Assembly: GCA_016721115.1 (NCBI GenBank)
Contig: JADKIW010000001.1
Span: forward strand, 2,743,501 to 2,807,500
Direction: 5' to 3'
Length of the DNA stretch: 64,000 nucleotides
From: Candidatus Defluviilinea proxima
GTDB taxonomy: Bacteria > Chloroflexota > Anaerolineae > Anaerolineales > Villigracilaceae
Shown: positions 33,514-41,622 of the stretch, piece by piece
Layout: every line of letters begins with the position of its first letter
Position numbering within the stretch: position 1 is the first letter of the stretch
Program-made: the position numbers and the translations under genes
The notes under the pieces: generated by a model
The model's database searches: none
Told to the model about the DNA's origin: nothing
The model's input: the letters and a program-made list of their open reading frames with translations, nothing else

Positions 33514-34819
33514 GAAGAATTTTTTCCATTGAAATGAGGTTCTTTTTTCTTCCCGCCGCAATTTCTGGTGAGTGGGTCGCCACTATGATTTGGGCGGAAT
33601 CATTCAGTTTTTTGATCGACGGAATGATTTGAGCTTGCCATTCAATATGTAGCGATAGTTCTGGTTCGTCAGCGAAAAAAATAAAAGGTTCACTTTTTTG
33701 TAAGAGAGTCTCGGTTAATAGTATCAAAAGTTGCTTTTCTCCCGAAGAGATATTGGAGATTGTTGGTGACAAAATTACTTTTTGTCCCTTCTTGATTTCT
33801 AAATCCCCGTTTGCGGTGATTGAGACATCCTTGTCTTTTATGAATTCGTTGATCGTTTGTAAAAATAAATTGATCAATTGAAATACATTTTGCTTGTTTT
33901 GTTCGGCTTTTAGTGCAAGATCGATGACATGTTGAGTTCTTTTCAATAGAGACATAGGCATAATATCATCAACACGTAAATAATTTTGGTCTTTGCTATC
34001 TTGAGCCTTTCGAATACTTGCTAGGCTTTGATTGAGGACACGAATATGCTTGTCAATTTTCTGCTTTGTGGGTTCATCAAGCGCACCTAATTCTTTGTAG
34101 GCTTTTGTAAGTTCTTGTTTTTCCTTGCCTAATTCAAGTTCGCTGTTTGGTGATAATGAAAAAGTGTCGAAATTTGGATTGTATAACATTGAGCGAAGAA
34201 CATCTTTTTGAAGATTAGATGAGATTTCATCCGCTTGCTTAGAGAGGATGAGCTGATACCCTTTAAGGCGTCCGATTAAGTCGTTGAGTCTTTGATCAAT
34301 AGGTAGTGTGTTTGGCCTATCTATGCGACGACTTGCTCGAAATTCATCCTCAGGTGAATTTGTGTATTCAGAAGTTGCTCTGTGAACTGATAAGTTTGAT
34401 ATATTTATTAAGTCTGAGATTTTTCTCCCAAGCTCAAACAAAGATTCGCTAATAAGTGAATGGCGTCTCATGTTTCTTTCGATGAGTTCCACATCTCTGG
34501 CAGAAATTGAAAAGGGATAGCTTTTGTTTGCTAGTTTGTATGTAATATTTTGTATAGCAGATTCAGAAGATTCGGATTTTGTGACTGATATTTTCTTTGT
34601 TTTTGATTTTTCACTCCTTAATAAGATTGTTATTTTTTTGAATTCAAGATTTAGCAATGTCCTCAAATCAACTTTGAGGACAGCATATAGCATATTTATA
34701 AAGGTGGTTTTGCCAGTCCCATTTTTTCCGATAAAAATATTTACATCTGGATGTAGGTCAGTTTCTATTTTGTATTTCCCCCAAAAGCCTTCAATTTCTA
34801 CGCGAGTTATTAGATACAT
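33506..34819 (-). CDS. AAA ATPase, AriA-like (PARIS defence)
   Basis: 437 residues; the ATG follows AAAGAGGAAG. It is an ABC/SMC-type ATPase with an inserted coil: Walker A IGKNGTGKTTF near residue 33, signature ISSGEKQLL, Walker B FIFFADEPELSLH, and the switch His in VATHSPE. The middle third is helical and probably a coiled coil. The first gene of a two-gene operon with the DUF4435 gene, it has the size and order of AriA in PARIS. OLD-family and other AAA-DUF4435 pairs are the alternatives. AT-rich like its partner. Confidence 0.8.
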   Translation of the reverse strand: MYLITRVEIEGFWGKYKIETDLHPDVNIFIGKNGTGKTTFINMLYAVLKVDLRTLLNLEFKKITILLRSEKSKTKKISVTKSESSESAIQNITYKLANKSYPFSISARDVELIERNMRRHSLISESLFELGRKISDLINISNLSVHRATSEYTNSPEDEFRASRRIDRPNTLPIDQRLNDLIGRLKGYQLILSKQADEISSNLQKDVLRSMLYNPNFDTFSLSPNSELELGKEKQELTKAYKELGALDEPTKQKIDKHIRVLNQSLASIRKAQDSKDQNYLRVDDIMPMSLLKRTQHVIDLALKAEQNKQNVFQLINLFLQTINEFIKDKDVSITANGDLEIKKGQKVILSPTISNISSGEKQLLILLTETLLQKSEPFIFFADEPELSLHIEWQAQIIPSIKKLNDSAQIIVATHSPEIAAGRKKNLISMEKILHE

Positions 34820-34879
34820 AGTGGCTTCCTCTTTTATTCTACAAAACTTTTATTTCTATATTATAAAGTAACTATCAAA

Positions 34880-34904
34880 AACCCGCCTCTCAACGAGACG
34901 GGTT
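34880..34904 (-). terminator. Terminator of the DEAD-box helicase gene
   Basis: On the minus strand AACCCGTCTC and GAGAGGCGGGTT pair around TTG (with a small bulge), followed by TTTTTGATAG. It lies just after the helicase stop and before the AriA-like promoter. Confidence 0.8.
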
Positions 34905-34916
34905 AGGTATTACAAG

Positions 34917-36155
34917 TTACTTCTTACGCCTCGGCGCCAAGCGATTCTTTGAAAATCGATTCGGCGTGGGAGCGGGACGTGGAGGGCGAGGTGCCCCGCG
35001 TCCATGATCGTTGGCAGACCTCGGTGGGGCGGGAGGCGAGTAGTCAAAGTCCTCGAGAATGATCCGTTCGAGCGGTTGTTTCATAATGCGTTCGAGCGTG
35101 CGGATCATGTCATTGTCTTCGGGGGTGACGAGTGTGAATGCGTCGCCGGTGCGTTGTGCGCGACCGGTACGTCCAATTCTATGAATGTAAGCATCGGCAG
35201 TATCGGGCATGTCGAAGTTGATGACGTGTGAGATGCTGTCAATATCGAGGCCGCGTGCCGCGATGTCGGTGGCCACCATGATGCGGAAGTGTCCGCTTTT
35301 GAAGCCGCTGAGTGCGGTCTGGCGTTGTCCCTGTGTGCGGTTGCTATGCAGGCTCGTGACTTTATGTCCCGCATGCGCGATCTGGCGTGCGATCTTGTCC
35401 GCGCGATGTTTGGTGCGGGTGAAGATCAGCACCGAGTCGGTATCGGTCTGCTGGAGCAGTTTCAACAACAAACCAGATTTCAAATGTTGAGGGACGGGGT
35501 ACAGTGCATGCGTCACTGTGTGCGCGGGGCGGCTGATGCCCATCGCGATCTTTTGCGGTTCGACGAGCGAGTGCGAAGCAAGCAATTCCACTTCGGCAGG
35601 GAAAGTCGCCGAGAACAACATGGTTTGTCTGCGTTCGGGCACCGCTTTGATGATGCGCTTCACATCGGGCAGAAAGCCCATATCGAACATGCGGTCCGCT
35701 TCATCGAGCACCAGCACCTCGATATGTTCCATTTTTGCATGACGTTGTTGGATGAGATCCAAAAGGCGACCTGGGCACGCGACGAGAATCTCTGCACCGG
35801 CGCGTAAGGCCTTGATCTGGTTCCCGGCTCCGACTCCGCCGTAGATGGTTGCGCTCCTCAGCTTTGTCCCCACTGCAAGCGCGTGGATGACTTGATTGAT
35901 CTGTTCCGCGAGTTCGCGCGTCGGTGTGACGATCAGCGCGCGGGCCTGATTGCGTGGACCATCAAGTAATTTGTTGAGAATGGGGAGGACGAACGCGGCG
36001 GTCTTGCCTGTTCCCGTCTGTGCGGTGCCAATGATGTCACGTCCGCGCAGAGCGGCTGGAATGGCCGCTTCCTGAATAGGGGTCGGGGTTTCATAACCAG
36101 CGACCTTGATTCCCTGCATCAGGCGGGAATCCAGATTAAATTGTTCAAAGTTCAA
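34917..36155 (-). CDS. DEAD-box ATP-dependent RNA helicase, RhlE-like
   Basis: 412 residues from a TTG at 36155, with AGGAAAG upstream; an ATG at 36236 would add 27 unlike-family residues. All helicase motifs are seen: Q motif (GYETPTPIQ), AQTGTGKT, PTRELAEQ, VLDEADRMFDMGF, SAT, and HRIGRTGRA. The C-terminal tail is basic, Pro/Arg-rich and disordered, as in RhlE, and helps bind RNA. Likely roles are ribosome assembly or cold adaptation. Confidence 0.93.
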   Translation of the reverse strand: MNFEQFNLDSRLMQGIKVAGYETPTPIQEAAIPAALRGRDIIGTAQTGTGKTAAFVLPILNKLLDGPRNQARALIVTPTRELAEQINQVIHALAVGTKLRSATIYGGVGAGNQIKALRAGAEILVACPGRLLDLIQQRHAKMEHIEVLVLDEADRMFDMGFLPDVKRIIKAVPERRQTMLFSATFPAEVELLASHSLVEPQKIAMGISRPAHTVTHALYPVPQHLKSGLLLKLLQQTDTDSVLIFTRTKHRADKIARQIAHAGHKVTSLHSNRTQGQRQTALSGFKSGHFRIMVATDIAARGLDIDSISHVINFDMPDTADAYIHRIGRTGRAQRTGDAFTLVTPEDNDMIRTLERIMKQPLERIILEDFDYSPPAPPRSANDHGRGAPRPPRPAPTPNRFSKNRLAPRRKK

Positions 36156-36310
36156 GGTATTTCTTTCCTGTTCTTCAGAAGTCGTGCACTTGTAAAGATT
36201 GGGTTTCCCCTTCCCGAAAACCATCGGGACACGCAAGTAAACAGCGGTTGGACTGCTGATATAGATTATTAACTTAGATGATTATACACTATGAATTCCA
36301 ACTATCCCCG

Positions 36311-36454
36311 CTGGTTGAGTAGCCCTGAGCGTTCGTTGCGAAGGGCGTACACCTGCACCCACCGCAGGTGCGGTGTCGAAACCAGAAATAAGCAAAATGG
36401 CTTTTGTTAGTAGTGGTTTCGATACGGCGGACGAGCGCCGCCTACTCAACCACC
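36311..36454. repeat. TGGTTGAGTAG-family inverted repeat
   Basis: CTGGTTGAGTAGCC at the left and a CCTACTCAACCA end at the right form the outer stem; GTGTCGAAACCA and TGGTTTCGATAC form the inner stem. Its right arm encodes the last residues (SVVE) and the TAG stop of the 36442 gene. Confidence 0.85.
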
Positions 36455-37065
36455 GATGCACTTATTAACTGTCTACTGCCTTCCGCATTCTGCAATCTGA
36501 CTTCTGCCTTTTTATGACTAAACCCATCCCAGATCTCTTGCGGATACACGATCGCGTTCGTCCCAGGTAGTTGCTCCATGGCGAGGCCGGTGTTCAGGTC
36601 AATGCCGATCTGCTGATAGGCTTTGTATGCCAACTGGCTGCAATAGAACGAATCCTCTGTTTCTGCGTTCAGGAAATTCAGGTTATATGGTTTGCCAACT
36701 TGTGCGAGACAATATTGAGCGACCCTCTTCCGCATCTCCTCTTGTTCTTCCTCGCTCACTTCCAAAGTGTCCAGCGGAGAGGCAATCCCGTAGAAGGTAT
36801 CAAACAAATGTCCGCGCCGACGCGCCATGCGTTCCGTATTCCATTCGCCACTAAAGACCGTGAACTTGATCACGCCATGTGCACCCGCCTCGATACAACG
36901 TCCCTGCGGACCCGTATAGATCGCCACGTGGTCCACATCCCCGGGCACGAGCCGACCTACGAGACGCCAAAACTCGCCGGGCAAAATATCAGGCTTGCCG
37001 TTCATCGTGCAGATGATATCGCCCGTTTGTAAAGTGAGACCTTCAATTTGATACGTGTAGATCAT
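36442..37065 (-). CDS. YiiX-like permuted NlpC/P60 hydrolase
   Basis: 207 residues. The permuted NlpC/P60 (YebB/YiiX, lipid-linked) pattern is visible: LQTGDIICTMNGKP, then VDHVAIYTGPQGRCIEA with the catalytic His, and the nucleophile Cys in DSFYCSQLAYKAYQQ near residue 150. No signal peptide. The enzyme would cut amide bonds in peptides or lipids. The last roughly 22 residues (AEVRLQNAEGSRQLISASV...) are low-complexity, repeat-encoded sequence, and the stop codon lies inside a dispersed repeat. Confidence 0.8.
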   Translation of the reverse strand: MIYTYQIEGLTLQTGDIICTMNGKPDILPGEFWRLVGRLVPGDVDHVAIYTGPQGRCIEAGAHGVIKFTVFSGEWNTERMARRRGHLFDTFYGIASPLDTLEVSEEEQEEMRKRVAQYCLAQVGKPYNLNFLNAETEDSFYCSQLAYKAYQQIGIDLNTGLAMEQLPGTNAIVYPQEIWDGFSHKKAEVRLQNAEGSRQLISASVVE

Positions 37066-37081
37066 TTTTACTCCGTATTCA

Positions 37082-37978
37082 TTATACGGTTTTCTCTACG
37101 ATTTGTTTCACCAGAAAATCCATCTGATGCGCAATATATACCAGTTCACCGAGTTCGATCTGTGCCCGCCGTTGTGCGAGCCATGCGGCAAAGACATCTG
37201 GATCCAATTCGGCATGCCCCATCAGCGACTCTTCCAGAAAGTGCAAAATAAAATGGAGGAAATATTTCTCGTCCTCCAAATATTTCCCACTCGTCGCATG
37301 CACCACCCAATCCGAAGCACCCGCCGCAAGGATCCCTGCACCTACGCTTCGCAAGTGCCCGAACAAATGTCGTCCGCTTTTACTGTCGCCGCCTGTTGCC
37401 CGCGTGTCCATCGTCTCGTGATATAACCGTTCGATCTTCTCGTCCAAAGCCGCGTCGATCATTGGCTCAAACGATGTCACGCCGTCAAAGTTGATTGTCA
37501 ACCATGCCAATCCTTTTGTCAGCGTGAGTAACTTTGTCAACGACTCGGGCATTGGCAATAGATCCAAAAACGCATGCGCGATCAATAAGTCCGCGGGTTG
37601 TTTATTTTTTTGGATGAAATCGAAAACGTCCGCTCGCTCAAACTGTATGTGGACATCACGAGCCTCGTCATACACTCGAACCTGATCTTGCCCGCTTCTT
37701 TCCACGTTCAAGCCTGCTTCAACAGCCCAAACCTTTATCCACTCTGACGCATATTCGATATTCTCTGCCATCTCATCCACGATCACATATTCGCATTGAC
37801 GGAGTACATCCCACCGCATCAACCGTCTCAGCATCGTTCCAACCCCTGCGCCGACCTCAATAATGTGGATAGGTTGTTGCGGTAAATTTGACTTCAGCGC
37901 AGACAACACATCCTTGTTCAAAGCGCGGTCATCCACCGATTGTTTGGATAATAAATAATGGGGGAAGGAATATTGCAT
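37082..37978 (-). CDS. Predicted class I SAM methyltransferase
   Basis: 298 residues. A SAM-binding motif I (HIIEVGAGVGTMLRRL, about residue 40) and a second acidic strand (YVIVDEM) support the class I fold; further motifs include DLLIAHAFLDLL. The C-terminal half, rich in helices, is unlike the common families. It lies between a YiiX-like hydrolase and a glycosyltransferase in one minus-strand series, so it may act on a product of that cluster. The substrate is unknown. Confidence 0.72.
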   Translation of the reverse strand: MQYSFPHYLLSKQSVDDRALNKDVLSALKSNLPQQPIHIIEVGAGVGTMLRRLMRWDVLRQCEYVIVDEMAENIEYASEWIKVWAVEAGLNVERSGQDQVRVYDEARDVHIQFERADVFDFIQKNKQPADLLIAHAFLDLLPMPESLTKLLTLTKGLAWLTINFDGVTSFEPMIDAALDEKIERLYHETMDTRATGGDSKSGRHLFGHLRSVGAGILAAGASDWVVHATSGKYLEDEKYFLHFILHFLEESLMGHAELDPDVFAAWLAQRRAQIELGELVYIAHQMDFLVKQIVEKTV

Positions 37979-37990
37979 AAATGTACTGTC

Positions 37991-38082
37991 CCGTCATTGC
38001 GAGGGCGATGTTCTTTCGCCCGAAGCAATCTCCGTCACCGCATGGGGGATTGCTTCGGGGCTTTCGCCCCTCGCAATGACGG
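37991..38082. repeat. 92-bp inverted repeat at the 3' end of the glycosyltransferase gene
   Basis: CCGTCATTGCGAGGGCGA and TCGCCCCTCGCAATGACGG form the stem, with inner CGAAGCAATC / GATTGCTTCG. It encodes the protein's last roughly 28 residues and the TGA stop. Same element as 17958-18055. Confidence 0.9.
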
Positions 38083-39130
38083 AAAGAAACTCTCTTATGC
38101 CTTTTGCCGTCTCATCCCACCTCGGCTGGGACTTGTATCTCTTCAATGCATTCAAAGACAACTTCAACAATAACTCGCGGTTCATAGCAAGTTCAGTGAG
38201 GTGCTTCGCGAGCGCATCGGCGTCATCAGGTTCGATCAAATACCCATCTTCTCCATGTGTAATGACCTCACTCGCCGCTCCTGCCGTTGTCCCAATGGCA
38301 GGCAGGCCAAATCCCATCCCTTCGAGATAGACAATCCCAAACCCCTCATAACTCGATGGCACAACCATCACATGCGCTCGCTTATACATCTCAACAAGCG
38401 GACCATTGTCCAGTGAGCCATGAAACTTGACCTTGGATGATAGTCCATTGGCGATAACGAACTTCTGCATCTCCTCCGCATATTGTGGCTCTGCCTTCAA
38501 TCCTCCGACCACATCCACGCTAACTGCTAACTGCTGACCGCTGACTGCTTTCAATAAAGTGTGTAACCCCTTCCGATAGATCACATTCCCCAAAAACAAA
38601 ATTCTAAAATTGCTGTCTTTTGCGCGTTTGGCAATTTCGCTTTCCGAAATCGCATCCCCGAATCTATCTGTTGGCGGATAAACAACAATAGAAGGTTTAC
38701 TATTCTCTGCTCCTCTATTCTCTAATGTCTCACCTACTACTCCTTCTGTCGTCTTGGAGTTGAAGATGAATCCGTCCACACTTTGCAGATACTTCTTTTC
38801 GACGACTCGATAAAAAGTATTCTGCCATTGCGGACGCAACTCCGAACATCGCAGATGATGGACAAGGCTAATCACAGGATATGGATGTTCCCCCCGATTG
38901 GCCCAGATCAAAGATGGGTGATTGAGTTCGTCTTGGATCAGAATATCTAGACCTTTGGGGAGTTGAAACCGAAAATTATCAGTCAGATGCGCGGCGTAAT
39001 TCCTCCACGGCAGAGATATGATCTCCACTGTGTCACCTTGCGCGCGCAAATACTCCACCAGTTTGCGATCATATAGATACCCGCCACTGACCGTATCCAG
39101 CGAACCGTAAATGACAAGCCCGATTTTCAT
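37994..39130 (-). CDS. Family 4 glycosyltransferase with repeat-encoded tail
   Basis: 378 residues from the ATG at 39130 (a longer frame starts in a repeat). GT-B fold: N-terminal KIGLVIYGSLDTVSGGYLYDR, C-terminal ILFLGNVIYRKGLHTLLKAV, and the GT4 donor motif with Glu residues, SSYEGFGIVYLEGMGFGLP. The native domain ends around KGIREFLS; the rest, with EAI and IASGE, comes from a dispersed repeat. Two further micro-repeats lie inside the gene (38520-38548 and 38700-38742). It probably transfers a hexose within the cluster at 36442-43480. Acceptor unknown. Confidence 0.88.
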   Translation of the reverse strand: MKIGLVIYGSLDTVSGGYLYDRKLVEYLRAQGDTVEIISLPWRNYAAHLTDNFRFQLPKGLDILIQDELNHPSLIWANRGEHPYPVISLVHHLRCSELRPQWQNTFYRVVEKKYLQSVDGFIFNSKTTEGVVGETLENRGAENSKPSIVVYPPTDRFGDAISESEIAKRAKDSNFRILFLGNVIYRKGLHTLLKAVSGQQLAVSVDVVGGLKAEPQYAEEMQKFVIANGLSSKVKFHGSLDNGPLVEMYKRAHVMVVPSSYEGFGIVYLEGMGFGLPAIGTTAGAASEVITHGEDGYLIEPDDADALAKHLTELAMNRELLLKLSLNALKRYKSQPRWDETAKGIREFLSVIARGESPEAIPHAVTEIASGERTSPSQ

Positions 39131-39158
39131 AGAGATCATCTGAATGTTTGAAAGTTGA

Positions 39159-39180
39159 AAGGTTTGAACGTTCAAACCTT
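39159..39180. repeat. 22-bp palindrome, AACGTT family
   Basis: AAGGTTTGAAC followed by GTTCAAACCTT is a perfect palindrome. It separates the PTPS-like stop from the glycosyltransferase start on the minus strand, where an SD would otherwise be expected. Confidence 0.85.
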
Positions 39181-39567
39181 CTAACTTGCCAACCTGTCAA
39201 CGGAATATGCTGCCCACGCGGATTCGTTCTCCCACAGTACCACCTTCAACACAGAGATATTCTTCGCTTTGATGCGCTCACTCAACGAAGTAGCCAGTAT
39301 CCGCGCGAAATGCTCAATGGAAGGATTCAACCCTGCGAACTCAGGTTTCTCGTTGAGCATTTGATCTTTGTAATAACTCACGATTTCATCGAGATGTTTC
39401 TCAACATCCACGATGTCTACAAGATAGCCGTGTTGGTCGAGTTCTTTCCCTTCCAGTTGCAACTCAAGGATGTAATGATGTGAGTTGGGAAAGTTTTCAG
39501 GCCCCCAGTCTCCGCCGATAAGGAAGTGTCTTGCGATGAAGTCGCGACGAACGCCAAGAGTGTACAT
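39181..39567 (-). CDS. 6-pyruvoyl-tetrahydropterin synthase/QueD homologue without cysteine
   Basis: 128 residues. The T-fold PTPS/QueD pattern is present, with zinc-ligand histidines in ARHFL and NSHHYILELQLEG, DIVDVEKHLDEIV in the middle, and the Glu in VVLWENESAWAAY. The catalytic Cys that family members carry just before the HGH-like motif is absent (GPENFPNSHHY), and the whole protein has no Cys, so the usual retro-aldol chemistry is doubtful. It may act on a different pterin or sugar substrate. It is embedded with a zinc-type dehydrogenase and a glycosyltransferase. Confidence 0.8.
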   Translation of the reverse strand: MYTLGVRRDFIARHFLIGGDWGPENFPNSHHYILELQLEGKELDQHGYLVDIVDVEKHLDEIVSYYKDQMLNEKPEFAGLNPSIEHFARILATSLSERIKAKNISVLKVVLWENESAWAAYSVDRLAS

Positions 39568-39588
39568 GTAGATTCTCCAATTCCAATG

Positions 39589-40275
39589 TCAGGGTTGTAC
39601 GGCACGCATTACAGGGCGTCCGTTTTCTTTTGTGACGAGCATGGCAAAGTCGAATGCGTCGATACTTGTGCAATGATCCAGGTCTGATCTTGGGAACTCA
39701 GGGATATGAGGGTCAAGATGTTTGATTGCATCTCGTGATCGAATCACACGCTCGATAAAAGTGACTGGGTCAGGTTGCTTGTCTTTCAGTAGTAATTCAA
39801 GGTATTCTGCGCATGCGAGATCTTCATCGCCATGTTCTGGAGCATATTGCCCTGTAACAACAAAGGTCAATGTTTCAGGTGCAAGATGCCGAATGTACTC
39901 TGTCGTTGCACTTGCTACAACAAAACTTGTTGCCAGCATGATTTCAGCTTTCACGCTACGTGTGATGCCTTGCGTCCCTGCACCTGTGCGTTGTACGATG
40001 ATTTTGTCGGCTAAATCCAATTCCCTTGTTTGGGTGGGGGAGTTGCCAAAGTCAAAACCTTCAGGTGGAAGTCCGCCTTCCTCGCCGCATACCAGCGAAT
40101 TAGCGATCTTTGTTTTCAGTTGTAACGCTTCGTCTACGCCGCTGACGGGATATATTTCTTTTGCTCCGCGCGAAAATGCAAAGGCGGCATTTGTAAACGC
40201 GCGCAAAACATCAATGACCACGACTACACCCGTCGCTTCGTGGCAGGATTCAAGGTTGGTGTAATGGAATTTCAT
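39589..40275 (-). CDS. ComB-like 2-phosphosulfolactate phosphatase family protein
   Basis: 228 residues from the ATG at 40275, 2 nt after the upstream membrane-protein stop. It matches the ComB family: VVVIDVLRAFTNAAFAFSRGA, GEEGGLPPEGFDFGNSP, IVQRTGAGTQGI. In methanogens ComB dephosphorylates phosphosulfolactate for coenzyme M synthesis. Outside methanogens homologues are common and mostly of unknown substrate. No other coenzyme M gene is nearby, so a different phosphatase role is likely. Confidence 0.82.
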   Translation of the reverse strand: MKFHYTNLESCHEATGVVVVIDVLRAFTNAAFAFSRGAKEIYPVSGVDEALQLKTKIANSLVCGEEGGLPPEGFDFGNSPTQTRELDLADKIIVQRTGAGTQGITRSVKAEIMLATSFVVASATTEYIRHLAPETLTFVVTGQYAPEHGDEDLACAEYLELLLKDKQPDPVTFIERVIRSRDAIKHLDPHIPEFPRSDLDHCTSIDAFDFAMLVTKENGRPVMRAVQP

Positions 40276-40277
40276 GG

Positions 40278-40607
40278 TTAGAAAAATTTCTTGAGGATCA
40301 CACCGAGCACAACAGCGATAAACGAAATCAGCAAAACCCAACGATTTAAACTTCCGAGAAATTTCATGTTTGGCGGAATGATGGAAGCCAGCCCAAATGT
40401 TGTGAGCATGACACCCACGGCAAACACTTCCCAAGTGTGCGGGTCGTTGAAGATCGCAATGCGATTGGGGTGGAGGTCAACATAGGGAAGGACGCTCAAC
40501 GAAACCAGGATCGTCAGCACGCCTCCAAGGATGGGAAGCCCGCCCAGGAAAAATTTCCCCAATGGGCTTTTGCCGAATTCTTCTGCAGACCGTCTTTTAT
40601 TTTCCAT
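40278..40607 (-). CDS. Small three-helix membrane protein
   Basis: 109 residues, not recognised. Three hydrophobic segments (LGGLPILGGVLTILVSLSVL, TWEVFAVGVMLTTFGLASII, RWVLLISFIAVVLGVILKKF) follow a charged N-terminus. Its start overlaps the dehydrogenase stop by 11 nt and its stop nearly abuts the ComB-like start, so it is firmly inside the operon. Function unknown. Confidence 0.72.
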   Translation of the reverse strand: MENKRRSAEEFGKSPLGKFFLGGLPILGGVLTILVSLSVLPYVDLHPNRIAIFNDPHTWEVFAVGVMLTTFGLASIIPPNMKFLGSLNRWVLLISFIAVVLGVILKKFF

Positions 40608-41622
40608 ATGTAAAGATTACCTGAATTGTCTCTTGTGGATTTTCATCCAGTAATTGATACGCCTGATCTGCTTCTTCAATAGGAAAGCGATGCGTGATCC
40701 ACTTCTGTGGTTGGATTCGTTTCAACGCCTCCCATGCGACCCCGAACCTGCGTGCCTTATCCCAGCGCCCGCTCAACGCTGGAGCTATGGTGCTGACCTG
40801 TGAAGAGATCAACTGAATGCGTGACCGATGAAATGCACCACCCAGATCGATCGGCGCTTTCTTCTCTCCATACCAAGAACCGATGACAACACGTCCGCTG
40901 AAAGTTGTCATTGCAATCGCATCGTTCAACGCGGACGGGGAGCCACTCAACTCGAAAGTCAAATCAAAGCTTTGCGCGTAGGCAGATTGGGGTGTTGTGG
41001 TGTTTGTTTGTTCGTTTTTACGATGGATCAATGTTGGATCGAACGAATCGTTGACGCCAATTGCAAGCGATGATCTCCTCCGTAATTCATAACGATCAGA
41101 GGTGACCAACAATTCCAATGGAAATTCTTTCAATAGCGAAGCAACCAATAAGCCAATCACGCCTTGTCCCAACACGAGGACGCGTTCACCGAGAAGCGGT
41201 GCGGCATCCTGGATCAAGTTCACAGCGGTTTCCATGTTTGGGAGGAAGGAGCAGGCCTCAGCTGGGAAAGAAGCGGGGGCGAAGATCAAGGATGAAGGAT
41301 CGCAGATATAGGCTGATGTGTGCGGAGCAAATCCGAAAACGATTTTATTGAGAAAAGAAATATCTACTTGTTTTCCTATTTCAGTAATCTGCCCAACATT
41401 TGCGTATCCATATGCCAATGGATATTTAAGATCACTGCTCACGCTATCGTGTGAATCAACAACGTGCGGAAATTGCCCGCGGTACACAAGCATTTCTGTC
41501 CCCGCGCTGATGGAGGAGCAGATCGTTTCGACCAGCACCTCGTTATCTTTCAACGATAGTAATTGTTGTTCGCGAATTTCAACCTGTTTAGGCGCAGTGA
41601 AAAATACAGTGCGTGCTCTCAT
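40597..41622 (-). CDS. Zinc-type medium-chain dehydrogenase
   Basis: 341 residues from the ATG at 41622, which overlaps the upstream stop (ATGA); the longer frame to 41829 lies within the upstream gene. MDR features: RTVFFTAPKQVEIREQQ, SISAGTEMLVYRG, YGYANVGQITEIG, and Rossmann VLVLGQGVIGLLVASL. It shares the SAGTE/GY signature with the first half of the 11021 protein. Zinc ligands are not all evident. I recall such dehydrogenases next to PTPS homologues in actinobacteria, which fits this cluster. Substrate unknown. Confidence 0.85.
   Translation of the reverse strand: MRARTVFFTAPKQVEIREQQLLSLKDNEVLVETICSSISAGTEMLVYRGQFPHVVDSHDSVSSDLKYPLAYGYANVGQITEIGKQVDISFLNKIVFGFAPHTSAYICDPSSLIFAPASFPAEACSFLPNMETAVNLIQDAAPLLGERVLVLGQGVIGLLVASLLKEFPLELLVTSDRYELRRRSSLAIGVNDSFDPTLIHRKNEQTNTTTPQSAYAQSFDLTFELSGSPSALNDAIAMTTFSGRVVIGSWYGEKKAPIDLGGAFHRSRIQLISSQVSTIAPALSGRWDKARRFGVAWEALKRIQPQKWITHRFPIEEADQAYQLLDENPQETIQVIFTYGK

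Noticed and set aside
39589..40275. Coenzyme M biosynthesis inferred from the ComB homologue
   Set aside because: No other coenzyme M genes are present, and ComB homologues are widespread in bacteria lacking coenzyme M.
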